Positions 9,133 to 17,908 of a DNA stretch of 64,000 nt are shown in pieces; the stretch's first letter is position 1, and every line of letters starts with the position of its first letter. The stretch comes from Lysinibacillus_B sp031181585 (lineage in GTDB: Bacteria; Bacillota; Bacilli; Bacillales_A; Planococcaceae). A program made the position numbers and the translations under genes. Location: assembly GCF_047301505.1 (NCBI RefSeq), contig NZ_CP154840.1:248001-312000 (forward strand), written 5' to 3'. Under the pieces are notes generated by a model. It ran no database searches. It was given only the letters and a program-made list of their open reading frames with translations, and had not been told where the DNA came from.

Positions 9133-10968
9133 ATGAAATCCTTACAAAATCCGTTTGGCTATGAACGTATTCTGAAAAAAGAGGACTTGGGATCGGGGAA
9201 GAAGCAGAAAGGAGATCGTGCGGCAAATTGGAAATATACACTTACGCGTATATGGCAAATTGTTGATGAGCAGCGTTCACTTCTTGTGCTTGTCTTCATT
9301 ATGGTGATTGCAAGTTCTATTTTATCGCTTGCTGGTCCGTTTTTAGTAGGTAGAATTATTGATGAATATGTTGTACCCGGAGAGTATAGTGGAATGACTG
9401 TTATTATTATAGCGCTGGTTGTCGTCTATATTGTATTATCCATTTCATTATTTCTACAGAATTACTGGATGATCGGTATTGCGCAGGCTACTATTTACCG
9501 AATGCGTACAGGTGTATTTGCGAAACTGCTGCACTTACCGGTAACTTACTTTGATAAACGCCAGCATGGAGAGTTAATGAGCCGAGCTACAAATGACATT
9601 GAAACAGTGAGCTCTACATTAAACAGTGCATTTATTCAAGTAGCCTCAAGTGTTCTTACCTTGACCGGTACAATGCTGGTCATGCTATATTTGAGCCCTT
9701 TACTGACAGTGCTGACGATGACGATTATTCCACTTATGTTTATGGCTATGCGCTGGATTACACGGCGTACGGGCAAGCTGTTCAAGGAGCAGCAGGCAGC
9801 TGTTGGTACGTTAAACGGGATGATTGAAGAAACGATTTCCGGCCAGCGTGTAGTCAAAGCCTTTTCACAAGAGCAGCGGGTGATTGAGGAATTTGAGGAG
9901 AAAAGCGGAAGGCTCCGTACGGTTGGATTTTGGGCGCTGTCCTATTCAGGATATATTCCGAAAGTGATGAATGCTCTTAACAATATGAGTTTTGCTATTG
10001 TAGCCGGTATCGGCGGCCTGCTTGCGTTGAACGGCTATGTGACAATCGGTACGATTGTCATCTTTACGGAGTATGCACGCCAGTTTACGAGACCGTTGAA
10101 TGATTTGGCAAACCAGTTTAATACAGTTCTTTCAGCTATCGCAGGGGCAGAGCGTGTATTCGCGATTATGGATGAACCTGATGAGGAAGATAAAGGGATA
10201 CGGGATATTAAGCTGCAAGGTGCTGTTGCATTTCGTAATGTGTCATTTAAGTATAATCCTGAAGCTGAAAAGGATACACTTCATGATGTGGACTTTGCCA
10301 TTCAGCCAGGTCAGACAGTAGCACTAGTAGGACCTACAGGGGCTGGGAAGACAACGATCATGCAGCTGATTGCACGTTTTTATGATGTAAGAAGCGGTAC
10401 TGTAGAGTTTGACGGGCGCGATGTCCGAACAATTGCGAGGGAAACACTCCGCAGCCAAATGGCATTTGTGCTGCAGGATCCATTCTTGTTTGAGGCGAGT
10501 GTATATGACAATATTCGTTACGGTAAATTGGATGCATCGAACGAGGAAATAGTGGAGGCAGCTAAAAAAGCGAATGCTCATGATTTCATTATGAAATTAC
10601 CTGAAGGATACAATACGGTGCTGTCTGCGGATGGCGGCGAGATCTCGCAGGGACAGAAGCAGCTGCTCTCTATTGCAAGAGCACTCGTGGCTGATCCTGT
10701 CATTCTCTTATTAGATGAAGCGACAAGTTCGATTGATACGGTAACGGAAATGAAAATTCAAGAGGCGCTTGAGGTGTTGATGAAGGGAAGAACAAGCTTT
10801 GTAATTGCTCACCGGTTGAATACCGTCCGAAATGCAGATGTTGTCCTTGTGATGCAGCAAGGACAATTGGTTGAATCGGGAATGCAGGAGGAACTAATAG
10901 CCTGCGGCGGTATTTATGCGGGCATGCTGCGAGCAGGAAAAGATATTGATGCATTATTAGATAGATAA
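9133..10968 (+). CDS. Heterodimeric multidrug ABC exporter, subunit with intact Walker B
   Basis: 611 residues: an N-terminal extension of about 40 residues, six transmembrane helices and an ATPase domain. It has Walker A GPTGAGKTT (about 399), Walker B VILLLDEATSS with the catalytic Glu, and switch His in VIAHR. Its signature motif is degenerate, ISQGQ instead of LSGGQ. Because each ATP site uses Walker motifs of one subunit and the signature of the other, this change falls in the same site as the Asp/Gln changes of the partner. The pair therefore has one dead and one active site, as in the YfiB-YfiC class. Substrates are probably drugs or lipids. RBS AGGAGG lies inside the end of the upstream gene. 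Confidence 0.9.
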   Translation: MKSLQNPFGYERILKKEDLGSGKKQKGDRAANWKYTLTRIWQIVDEQRSLLVLVFIMVIASSILSLAGPFLVGRIIDEYVVPGEYSGMTVIIIALVVVYIVLSISLFLQNYWMIGIAQATIYRMRTGVFAKLLHLPVTYFDKRQHGELMSRATNDIETVSSTLNSAFIQVASSVLTLTGTMLVMLYLSPLLTVLTMTIIPLMFMAMRWITRRTGKLFKEQQAAVGTLNGMIEETISGQRVVKAFSQEQRVIEEFEEKSGRLRTVGFWALSYSGYIPKVMNALNNMSFAIVAGIGGLLALNGYVTIGTIVIFTEYARQFTRPLNDLANQFNTVLSAIAGAERVFAIMDEPDEEDKGIRDIKLQGAVAFRNVSFKYNPEAEKDTLHDVDFAIQPGQTVALVGPTGAGKTTIMQLIARFYDVRSGTVEFDGRDVRTIARETLRSQMAFVLQDPFLFEASVYDNIRYGKLDASNEEIVEAAKKANAHDFIMKLPEGYNTVLSADGGEISQGQKQLLSIARALVADPVILLLDEATSSIDTVTEMKIQEALEVLMKGRTSFVIAHRLNTVRNADVVLVMQQGQLVESGMQEELIACGGIYAGMLRAGKDIDALLDR

Positions 10969-10975
10969 AGAAGGG

Positions 10976-11001
10976 GCCGCTCTGAAAAGGGTGGCTTTTT
11001 T
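10976..11001 (+). terminator. Intrinsic terminator of the ABC exporter operon
   Basis: Stem GCCGCTCT / AGGGTGGC (with G-U pairs) and GAAA loop, followed by TTTTTT. Confidence 0.75.
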
Positions 11002-11136
11002 CATAAATTAATGAATGAATAACTAAAATACTTCAATAAATGAAGGCTGGCTATGAATAAATCATTCAAACCATGGATTGCATAATGTGAGTCGTTCCTC
11101 TAAAATAAGAACATCATTTTACAAGGAGTTCGGTTT

Positions 11137-12009
11137 ATGAATTTTTCATTTATGACGGTGTCGTTCCCGGTTGATGGGGAAACATACAATGAAATGAAGG
11201 CGCTTTGTGAAGAAGTGCATCATGCGGATGGGGTACATTATGAATCAATTTTAAACTTGCCGACTGCCCAAAACAGTGAAGTAACAGGTTTTTTCATTCT
11301 CGTTTACAATGATGAGGATGACCGGCTGGTTGGATTGGCAAGCGCAATCGATCTGCTAGGATTAAACACGTTTGAATGGTCAATCGTTGTATCTCCGATG
11401 TATCGCCGTATTGGAATAGGAGATGCCATCTATCATGTCCTGCGTGAAGGGCTTGAGGTTCGTGGTGCTGAAGGGGAGCTCGCCTTGATGATGGAAGGCG
11501 TGGAAAGTGGTCTCGTTTTTCTGGAAAAACGGGGATATGTTTATAGCTTTTCCGAGGCGACAATGGAGGCGCGTGCGGAACAGGTGGAAAGTCGGCCAGG
11601 CCTGACAATTCGCCCATTTGCTTCAAAGGATACTGAAGCGCTGGTAGGTATATTTAGTGAGGCATTCGGTGATATGCGTGAAGAAGCGCTTGAATTAATA
11701 CATTTCAATACGACTACAGAAGGACTTGTGCTATGGGTGGCAGAAGAGTCTGGAAAGATTGCCGGTACGGTGACGACAAGGAAAGAAGGGGAAGCTCAGT
11801 GGATCACGGCATTTGCAGTTCACCCTGAATCTGGGGGTCGAGGGATCGGTACGGCAATTTTACACTTCGTGAAGCAGCTCGCATTTCAAAATGGAGAAAA
11901 GCATGTTCTGCTTGATGTAGAACTGGAGAACAATCGAGCATTGGCTGTATATGAGAAGGCGGGCTTTAGCAAGGCAGCCCAAGTAGATTATTTTGCATAC
12001 GGTGGATAA
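11137..12009 (+). CDS. Tandem GNAT-family N-acetyltransferase
   Basis: 290 residues with two GNAT folds in a row. Each half has an acetyl-CoA pyrophosphate-binding loop: YRRIGIGDA in the first and GGRGIGTA in the second. The second half also has LDVELENNRALAVYEKAGF, the usual C-terminal GNAT motif. Both domains may therefore bind acetyl-CoA, though one is often only structural in tandem GNATs. The acceptor substrate is unknown. ATG with ACAAGGAG upstream; single-gene transcript. Confidence 0.85.
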   Translation: MNFSFMTVSFPVDGETYNEMKALCEEVHHADGVHYESILNLPTAQNSEVTGFFILVYNDEDDRLVGLASAIDLLGLNTFEWSIVVSPMYRRIGIGDAIYHVLREGLEVRGAEGELALMMEGVESGLVFLEKRGYVYSFSEATMEARAEQVESRPGLTIRPFASKDTEALVGIFSEAFGDMREEALELIHFNTTTEGLVLWVAEESGKIAGTVTTRKEGEAQWITAFAVHPESGGRGIGTAILHFVKQLAFQNGEKHVLLDVELENNRALAVYEKAGFSKAAQVDYFAYGG

Positions 12010-12227
12010 GCGTTATAATCTCTCAATAGTTTGTTGAAATAGAGAAATATCCTCTTTTTTATCTTACTATGTAAATTGAATCTATTATTTAAAGAGGCTA
12101 GAGTTTTTTATTTGCATGTGTATTGGTGTCTGAGAGTGGATAAGGAGAGAATTTATCGACATCCCAGGGCGAGAAAGCATATGAGGCGCTACTCCTGCAT
12201 ATACTTCTACTAAAGGAGATGATATGT

Positions 12228-12353
12228 ATGCGTATGCCAGCATTGCCAAAGGATAAATCCGAGCCAAAACGTTCCTACATTCAGCTATTAAAAGAAAAGC
12301 TCTTTAAATCAAAGAAGAAGCAGCCATTCATTAAAGTGCCAGAACGTAAATAA
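12228..12353 (+). CDS. 41-aa basic peptide, unknown function
   Basis: An ORF of 41 codons with AAAGGAG 9 bases upstream and a perfect intrinsic terminator beginning at its stop codon, which together support a real, separately expressed gene. The product is strongly basic (clusters KEKLFKSKKKQ and PERK) with proline-bounded ends (MPALPKDKSEPKRS, FIKVPERK), and has no membrane segment or cysteine. I do not recognise the family. Such peptides can bind nucleic acids or ribosomes, but that is only inference from charge. Confidence 0.6.
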   Translation: MRMPALPKDKSEPKRSYIQLLKEKLFKSKKKQPFIKVPERK

Positions 12354-12387
12354 GCTACCCTGATATCGATATCAGGGTAGCTTTTTT
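12353..12387 (+). terminator. Perfect 15-bp palindromic terminator
   Basis: AGCTACCCTGATATC is followed directly by its exact reverse complement and then TTTTTT. It begins at the last base of the 41-aa gene's stop codon. Confidence 0.85.
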
Positions 12388-12390
12388 GAT

Positions 12391-14616
12391 TTATAGTAAA
12401 AAGGTAGTCTTATTCGGACCGATCAAATAGAGTTCATGCATGGCCCGTGTGAGAGCGACATAGAGCAGTTTTCTATCAACAGGATGGTCGTAAAAAGGAG
12501 GATCGAACGCGGCAATCATGACAGCATCGAACTCCAGCCCTTTAGCAAGATGACTTGGTACGACGAGCAGCTTGGACTGATCGAGTAATGCGGTCTCATC
12601 TAGCAGCTCGGCTTCAACTCCAGCTTTTATGAGTGCAGCGGTAAATTTTTTTGCTTCGCTTGTCGTTTTTGTAATCAGTGCAATCGAACGGTGGCCAGAT
12701 GACCTAATAGTATGATAGGTTTCCGATACAATTTTTTCGTCAAATACAGGACAGGGGATGAAGGCCGGCTCTTTCCCGTGGCGTACCACCGGCTCGACCA
12801 ATGGTAAATCTTCATCCATTTTCTCTAATATCTTATTAGCAACATCCATGATCTCAATTGTTGTACGATAGCTCTTTTGTAAGGTAGTGTAAGTAGCACG
12901 CGGGAACAGCTTGAGCACCGACTCCCATTCAGTAAGGGAACGGTAGCTGTGGATGCCTTGTGCCAAATCGCCTACCATCGTGAACATATCCGTTTCCAGG
13001 CCGGTTTTTAATGCTGCCAGTTGGAATAGGGAGTAATCCTGTGCCTCATCGATGAAGACAACGCGCATTTTCCACTTCTCCGGAATTCCCTTGATACGGG
13101 CGTGTAAATAATAAAGTGCTGCCAAATCCTCAAGTGCCCAAGCTTCCTTGCGGTGCACGGCGAGGAATGTTTCGATTTGCTCCAGGGACGATTCGGGAGC
13201 CACTTCACATAGGAGCATACGGTTTGTTATAAGGTCACGATACATTGCTTTAATCTTTACCTTTTCAAATTTCCGCATATAGATAGTGGCTGTAGATTTT
13301 ACTTCCTGTTTAATCTTCGGAATGCGATCATCGCGCTCGTCAATATATTTCGTAACGATACGGCGGCGCTTTGCATCATCTCGAATGCCATTCAATGCCC
13401 GGCCGATTATTTCCTCGTACTTTGCGTTTAATGTACTCAATACGGCAGCTGTCTTCCGTTTTACCTCTGTTTGAATAACTTTCTTAATCCGTTCCAGTCG
13501 TTTCTCAATAGGCATATAGGCGAATTCGACGAGGAATAGCTTTTTCAGGTGGGAAGCCCGCATGATACGGTATTTTTCAATAAACACATCCTCAAAAAGC
13601 GAAGCCAGCTTCTGTTCATGCATTGCAACATAACGGTCCATCATATCTCGATAAAGAAGAGAGCCCTTTATTTGCGGGATGTTGAAGTGAGGAATTATAC
13701 CTGTATGATTTTCAATAATGCTTTCCAGTTGTTCGTTTGGATTTTGCAGCTTTAATTTCACGTTAAGCGCATTCTGTACATATTCAGCATAAGTCGTCTG
13801 GCAGATTCGATCTACTCCTAACTCCGGCAGTACATCCCCGATATATTCGATGAACAGTTTGTTAGGTGCCAGGATCATCAGCTGCTCGGGCTTGAAATGT
13901 TCCCCCATTGTATAGAGGAAATAGGAAATGCGATGAAGGGCAATAGTTGTTTTACCTGAACCAGCTGCCCCCTGCACAAGGATTGGCTGACGAAGGTGAG
14001 CACGTATAATTTCATTCTGCTCTTTCTGAATGGTGGAGACAATCTCGGTGAGGCGGACATCAGCTTTTCCTTCAAGTGCTTCCTGAAGAAGCTCGTCGTT
14101 TGTCGTCAGATCCACATCCCGGTAATCGAGCAATTGTCCGGATTCGATTTTATATTGCCGCTTCGCAAAGAGGTGGCCTGTCTGCTCTTCCTCCCTAACC
14201 TGATAGGTTAAATCACCAAGACGTCCATCGTAATAAACATTTGCGACAGGGGAACGCCAGTCAACGATGATTGGCTCATGTGTATCCCGGTGAAAAAGAG
14301 AAGTTTTCCCGATATAAAGCAGTTCCTCTGGCTCTCCTTCCCGCTGAAAATGGATGCGTGCAAAATAAGGCTTATTCATAACGGCCTCTAATGCCTCTTT
14401 CTGTGTTCTGGCCATTTCAAAAAAGCGCGAGTTTGTTAAGATATTCAAATAGCTATCACTTGAATCGATATATTCTAAGTTTGCCATGGCTGACCGGATT
14501 TTCTCCTGGGAAGATTGCAGATCCCTTTCTGATTCGGTCAGCAGTATATTCATATATTCTTTTGTGCTATCCAATCTTGCTGCTTCTTTTTGATATTCTG
14601 CATTTGGTTGAGTCAT
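12391..14616 (-). CDS. helD: RNA polymerase recycling motor HelD (UvrD/Rep-like)
   Basis: 741 residues, close to B. subtilis HelD. The N-terminus is a coiled-coil arm (about 1-60), followed by the typical YFARIHFQ, YIGKTSLF and VDWRSPVANVYYDG segments. Walker A is GAAGSGKTTIALHR (about 215) and motif II is VFIDEAQDYS. The C-terminal helicase half has SYRTTIEI and LLYVALTRAMHELYLIG. HelD enters the channels of stalled RNA polymerase and uses ATP to release nucleic acids and recycle the enzyme. ATG with AGGAGGG upstream. No neighbour with an obvious link. Confidence 0.9.
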   Translation of the reverse strand: MTQPNAEYQKEAARLDSTKEYMNILLTESERDLQSSQEKIRSAMANLEYIDSSDSYLNILTNSRFFEMARTQKEALEAVMNKPYFARIHFQREGEPEELLYIGKTSLFHRDTHEPIIVDWRSPVANVYYDGRLGDLTYQVREEEQTGHLFAKRQYKIESGQLLDYRDVDLTTNDELLQEALEGKADVRLTEIVSTIQKEQNEIIRAHLRQPILVQGAAGSGKTTIALHRISYFLYTMGEHFKPEQLMILAPNKLFIEYIGDVLPELGVDRICQTTYAEYVQNALNVKLKLQNPNEQLESIIENHTGIIPHFNIPQIKGSLLYRDMMDRYVAMHEQKLASLFEDVFIEKYRIMRASHLKKLFLVEFAYMPIEKRLERIKKVIQTEVKRKTAAVLSTLNAKYEEIIGRALNGIRDDAKRRRIVTKYIDERDDRIPKIKQEVKSTATIYMRKFEKVKIKAMYRDLITNRMLLCEVAPESSLEQIETFLAVHRKEAWALEDLAALYYLHARIKGIPEKWKMRVVFIDEAQDYSLFQLAALKTGLETDMFTMVGDLAQGIHSYRSLTEWESVLKLFPRATYTTLQKSYRTTIEIMDVANKILEKMDEDLPLVEPVVRHGKEPAFIPCPVFDEKIVSETYHTIRSSGHRSIALITKTTSEAKKFTAALIKAGVEAELLDETALLDQSKLLVVPSHLAKGLEFDAVMIAAFDPPFYDHPVDRKLLYVALTRAMHELYLIGPNKTTFLL

Positions 14617-14917
14617 TGCGTTTCCCTCCTGTCGCTAGATCAGTTATAATTTGGCATTCCCGGTTTTATGCGTTTATAGAAGGGTGGAGTGAGGTACAGC
14701 GGCATGATCCAAACTTTCTCTCCAAGCGATCCCTCCTGAAATATATGACTTACCGGTAGTTTTCATTTTTTCGCAGTTATTTTCACCTAAAGCCGCATTT
14801 CTCCTGTAGAGGGAGAGACTTCTATTGGAAAAAGGCAAATTAGAGTTTCATACTACTGTATATGGTATGATGAATTCAAGAACGTATTTTAAAAATAGGA
14901 GTAGGGGTGGCGAATTG

Positions 14918-15037
14918 ATGATCAATTTCATCATATCGATTGTCATTGCACTTAGCGTAATTTTGCTTATTGGACTGGCTATGGGAATAGCAGTCTTTAA
15001 CCGTGAAGCCATAGAAAAAGGAGGAAGGAAATCATAA
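14918..15037 (+). CDS. 39-aa single-pass membrane peptide
   Basis: A short ORF: one hydrophobic helix (INFIISIVIALSVILLIGL, then AMGIAVF) and a charged tail NREAIEKGGRKS. The frame extends upstream to 14825, but those residues are not hydrophobic and lack a convincing ribosome site; ATG 14918 has the GGAGTAGGGGTGG region upstream. A terminator hairpin overlaps its 3' end, supporting expression. Function unknown. Confidence 0.5.
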   Translation: MINFIISIVIALSVILLIGLAMGIAVFNREAIEKGGRKS

Positions 15038-15057
15038 CAAGATTTTCTTCCTCTTTT
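15021..15057 (+). terminator. Terminator overlapping the end of the 39-aa gene
   Basis: GAGGAAGGAAATC pairs with GATTTTCTTCCTC (12 pairs plus one G-U) around a 7-base loop, followed by TTTT. The 5' arm includes the last codons of the gene. Confidence 0.7.
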
Positions 15058-15081
15058 GCTATAGGGACAGGGTAATGATTC

Positions 15082-16101
15082 TTACCACTTCGCGGTATGT
15101 TCCTCTATACAGCCGAGCATCTGTCTAACCTGCAGGCTGCTGTTCTCCAATCGGATTCGTCCATTATAATAACCAATCATTTGATGTACTTCCGAACGAA
15201 TAAGTTTCGCATCCGTTTTTGCAACCCGCTCGAAAAACGGTGTGAAGGTTAGTTCAACCATTTCACTGAATTTAGTTTTGACTGTCCAGGGCTCCATAAA
15301 ATTTTGTTGATTGTATTCAAATAGAACGTCCTCATGAATCTTAATCATCGTCCCATCGATAAATACGGCATTTTCCGTCATGCCTGTGCCATCTGTCCAT
15401 TTCCCGCCAAAGTTCAACCCAATTCGGCGTCCGCGGAGGCGCTGGCTGGCCATGGCCCAGTTCCATACAGCCTCTCGGGGCCATACCCCTCTACCATAAT
15501 CCAGCACAGCAAAGCTCTCTTCCTCATTGAAAATATAGCGGCGATCACCGATTTTTACTACCCCTGTCGTTGGAAGGGTATGGTGCTTCGCTGTAAATTG
15601 GAACATTTGGCGATTCCAAGGGACGACGACATTGAGTGAATCATCATCGGCTGGATGATGAATCGTTAGTTCAGCGTGAAGACGTTCCCCATCAAAATCA
15701 TTACTAATGACGGATAGATGTGTATCACCATTTAAATAAGTAATATTGATATGCATTTCACTGTTTTCAAATTTTACTGTTTCCAATACTTGGGCAGGCA
15801 TTTTCACCTTTGTACCTAAAGGAATAGTAATTGTTTTTTCAAAATAGCGCTGTGTTTCATATTCGAGGAAGTAGACGAAGCAAACAGCAGCATAATCAAG
15901 ATGACTGATTGTTGCAGAAAATAAAATATCTTCCCCGTATACGCACCAATAATTCCACTTCTTTTTGCGCATAAAATGGCCACTTAAATTACAGTCAATA
16001 AGAGGCTTCCGCGCAAAGCCGATTGCCTCAGGATTTAAATTTCCCTTCCTATCACAAAGTGGCGTTGTCTCGAGTATTTCCTTTTCTGCATGTTGCTTCA
16101 T
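15082..16101 (-). CDS. DUF2804 family protein
   Basis: 339 residues, full length for DUF2804. Recognisable parts include the N-terminal TTPLCDRKGNLNPEAIGFAR, WNYWCVYGEDILFS, and the central DYGRGVWPREAVWNWA plus RRIGLNFGGKWTDGTGMTENA. The fold is predicted to be beta-rich and lipocalin-like (AttH-related) from family knowledge, with no proven activity. There is no signal peptide, so it is probably cytosolic. It converges on the 39-aa membrane peptide gene. Confidence 0.8.
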   Translation of the reverse strand: MKQHAEKEILETTPLCDRKGNLNPEAIGFARKPLIDCNLSGHFMRKKKWNYWCVYGEDILFSATISHLDYAAVCFVYFLEYETQRYFEKTITIPLGTKVKMPAQVLETVKFENSEMHINITYLNGDTHLSVISNDFDGERLHAELTIHHPADDDSLNVVVPWNRQMFQFTAKHHTLPTTGVVKIGDRRYIFNEEESFAVLDYGRGVWPREAVWNWAMASQRLRGRRIGLNFGGKWTDGTGMTENAVFIDGTMIKIHEDVLFEYNQQNFMEPWTVKTKFSEMVELTFTPFFERVAKTDAKLIRSEVHQMIGYYNGRIRLENSSLQVRQMLGCIEEHTAKW

Positions 16102-16488
16102 ATCACCATCTCCTCTTATGACCTTCTCTTTACTTCATATTGTAACAAATGATCCGCAGAATTGTGTGTCTCAAACATTCCAATTTATCAATTATATTCC
16201 AAAGTAGCTTTCTTTACTTGTTCCCTTTCTAAAAAGGCGGGAAAGCCTCTGCCAAATCATGAGGTCTGGTCAGAGCTATTGAAAAGGAGCCGGCATTCCC
16301 TAAAGCTAATCGGCCCAGGTTCTATCTGATAACACATGAAGCTTGTTCCTTACACCATACCAACGAGCTGTAATTGATTAAATGTAGCATATTTATCTGG
16401 GAAGAGGTATATTGCTTTTTAAATTTATGAAATATTTGGAAAATGCAAGGCATATAAAAGGATAAGAAAGAAAAAGGAGGAAGAAAGA
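16102..16488. other. 390-bp divergent intergenic region, possibly structured leader
   Basis: No gene seen. The segment 16232-16345 can form several short stems (AGGC/GCCT; CTGCCA/TGGTCAG; GCCG/CGGC) and might be a structured leader for the amidase-like gene. It does not satisfy the c-di-GMP or c-di-AMP riboswitch consensus as I know them. The last 12 bases hold the strong AAAAAGGAGG ribosome site of that gene. Confidence 0.35.
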
Positions 16489-17016
16489 ATTCCTACTTAC
16501 AACCGAAATGCGGCGGTAGAATATGCAAAGAAATGGTGGGATGGCCGAAATCCAAATTATCCATCATTCGCAGTGGATTGCACGAATTTTATCTCGCAGT
16601 GCCTATTTGCAGGCGGGGCGCCCATGAGAGGGGCTCCTGATCGTGGAAAAGGCTGGTGGATCACAGGTGGCTGGAAAAGTGGCAGCGGTAATCATTATGT
16701 GAGTGAAACATGGAGCTACAGCTGGTCTGTTTCCCATAGTTTAAGATGGTATTTGGAAACTTCTAAATCGGGGCTGACAGCAAAGCAGACAGCCTCTGTC
16801 TCTGATTTGCAAATCGGTGATGTCATTTTTTATGATTTTCAAGGAAACGGTGTTATCGATCATAGCACCATCGTTACAAGTATCAGAAATGGGATTCCGT
16901 ATGTGCATGCCCATACAAATGATAGTCAAAATCGTCATTACGAGTATAAAAATTCGGGGGCATACACACCGAATATTAAATACTATTTCTATAAAATCGA
17001 TGATGTATTTTCATGA
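16489..17016 (+). CDS. Amidase-like domain protein (Amidase_6), apparent ATT start
   Basis: The domain begins with YNRNAAVEYAKKWWDG, standard for the NlpC/P60-like Amidase_6 family, and carries the catalytic Cys in VDCTNFISQC and His in VIDHSTIV. Such proteins are usually cell-wall or peptide amidases. The conserved domain starts upstream of the first canonical start codon (GTG 16573, itself the codon before DCTNF). The frame is open back to a stop at 16420 but has no ATG, GTG or TTG there. An ideal AAAAAGGAGG at 16471-16480 sits 8 bases before ATT 16489 (Ile-Pro-Thr-Tyr-Asn-Arg). Initiation at ATT is therefore the best reading, giving 175 residues and no signal peptide. Confidence 0.75.
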   Translation: MPTYNRNAAVEYAKKWWDGRNPNYPSFAVDCTNFISQCLFAGGAPMRGAPDRGKGWWITGGWKSGSGNHYVSETWSYSWSVSHSLRWYLETSKSGLTAKQTASVSDLQIGDVIFYDFQGNGVIDHSTIVTSIRNGIPYVHAHTNDSQNRHYEYKNSGAYTPNIKYYFYKIDDVFS

Positions 17017-17213
17017 AAAAAATGGAAAGGTACTATCTAGTCCGTATCTGAATCAGGTGAAATTATAGGCGTTTGCAGAGGAACTGATACCGAATGAGTA
17101 GACGAGAATGATATTTTAAAATTTCTGTAATTATGATAAGGTTGGTTGGAGGAAAAGTGAATCTGTTTGCTTGCAATAACTTACTTTCTAAACCTTAAGG
17201 AGAGATTCTGGAA

Positions 17214-17786
17214 ATGAATGAACAATCGCTATCTGTAAGAGAAGCGGTCATCGGTCGACGTTCTATTAAATTATTTAATGGCCAGCCTGTAGACCGGGAA
17301 GATCTGCTGAATATTATTAATGACGCTGTATGGGCGCCTAATCACGGCAATCGTGAACCATGGCGTTTAGTCGTGGCATGTGGGCCAGAGCTGGAAAAGC
17401 TTCATGAACTGCTGTGTGATCTTGCTATTCCGCGCTGGAAGGAGCTTTCTTCAGAAGAGTTGTCGAACCAAATGAAAAAGTTTACTTTACCGGGAGCATA
17501 TGTGTTTGTCATTGTACCGGAGGACGCTCGACAAAAGGAGCGCCTGGAAGATTACGGAGCAGCTGCAAGCTTCCTGCAGAATGTTCAACTTCTTGCGTGG
17601 GATAAAGGTATCGGTTCCTGCTGGAAGACACCTGGCTTCCTTGATGTACCGAAGTTCCGAGAGGCCATGAAGGTAGGGCCGGGAGAGAGAGTGATCTCCA
17701 TGCTGCAGCTTGGTTATTTTGATGAGCTCCCAAAAGGAAAAGAACGCAAAACATCGGAAGAAATAGTAACGATTTTCGGTGAATAA
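17214..17786 (+). CDS. Nitroreductase family FMN-dependent oxidoreductase (YdjA-like)
   Basis: 190 residues of the compact nitroreductase fold. Family signatures are RRSIKLFNGQPVDREDLL (FMN phosphate-binding Arg-Arg-Ser), AVWAPNHGNREPWR (FMN/Asn region), AAASFLQNVQLLAWDKGIGSCW and MLQLGYFDELPK. It would use NAD(P)H to reduce nitro compounds or quinones as a homodimer. The length and NHGNREPW motif resemble E. coli YdjA. ATG with AAGGAGAG upstream. Confidence 0.85.
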   Translation: MNEQSLSVREAVIGRRSIKLFNGQPVDREDLLNIINDAVWAPNHGNREPWRLVVACGPELEKLHELLCDLAIPRWKELSSEELSNQMKKFTLPGAYVFVIVPEDARQKERLEDYGAAASFLQNVQLLAWDKGIGSCWKTPGFLDVPKFREAMKVGPGERVISMLQLGYFDELPKGKERKTSEEIVTIFGE

Positions 17787-17796
17787 AATAAAGTGG

Positions 17797-17888
17797 AATC
17801 CGCTTGCTTTTTGCAGGCACACAGGCTGACTGCCTAGCAGAAAATTAGCTTGTGTGCCCTTATGCAGAAAGTCTGCGGATTTTTTTTG
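17797..17888 (+). terminator. Long compound hairpin terminator between convergent genes
   Basis: The outer stem AATCCGC / GCGGATT is followed by eight T. Inside it, CTTT/AAAG, TGCA/TGCA and GGCACACAGGCT / AGCTTGTGTGCC pair in register, so about 85 nt fold into one long interrupted hairpin with a small CTGC-CTA-GCAG hairpin in its loop. It should terminate the nitroreductase transcript, but is far larger than needed. Confidence 0.65.
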
Positions 17889-17908
17889 TGATCTGCAGAG
17901 GATGTTCA

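Noticed and set aside
16232..16345. c-di-GMP-I or c-di-AMP riboswitch upstream of the amidase-like gene
   Set aside because: A short GGGAAAGCCTCTGCC segment recalls GEMM, but the remaining conserved blocks are absent.
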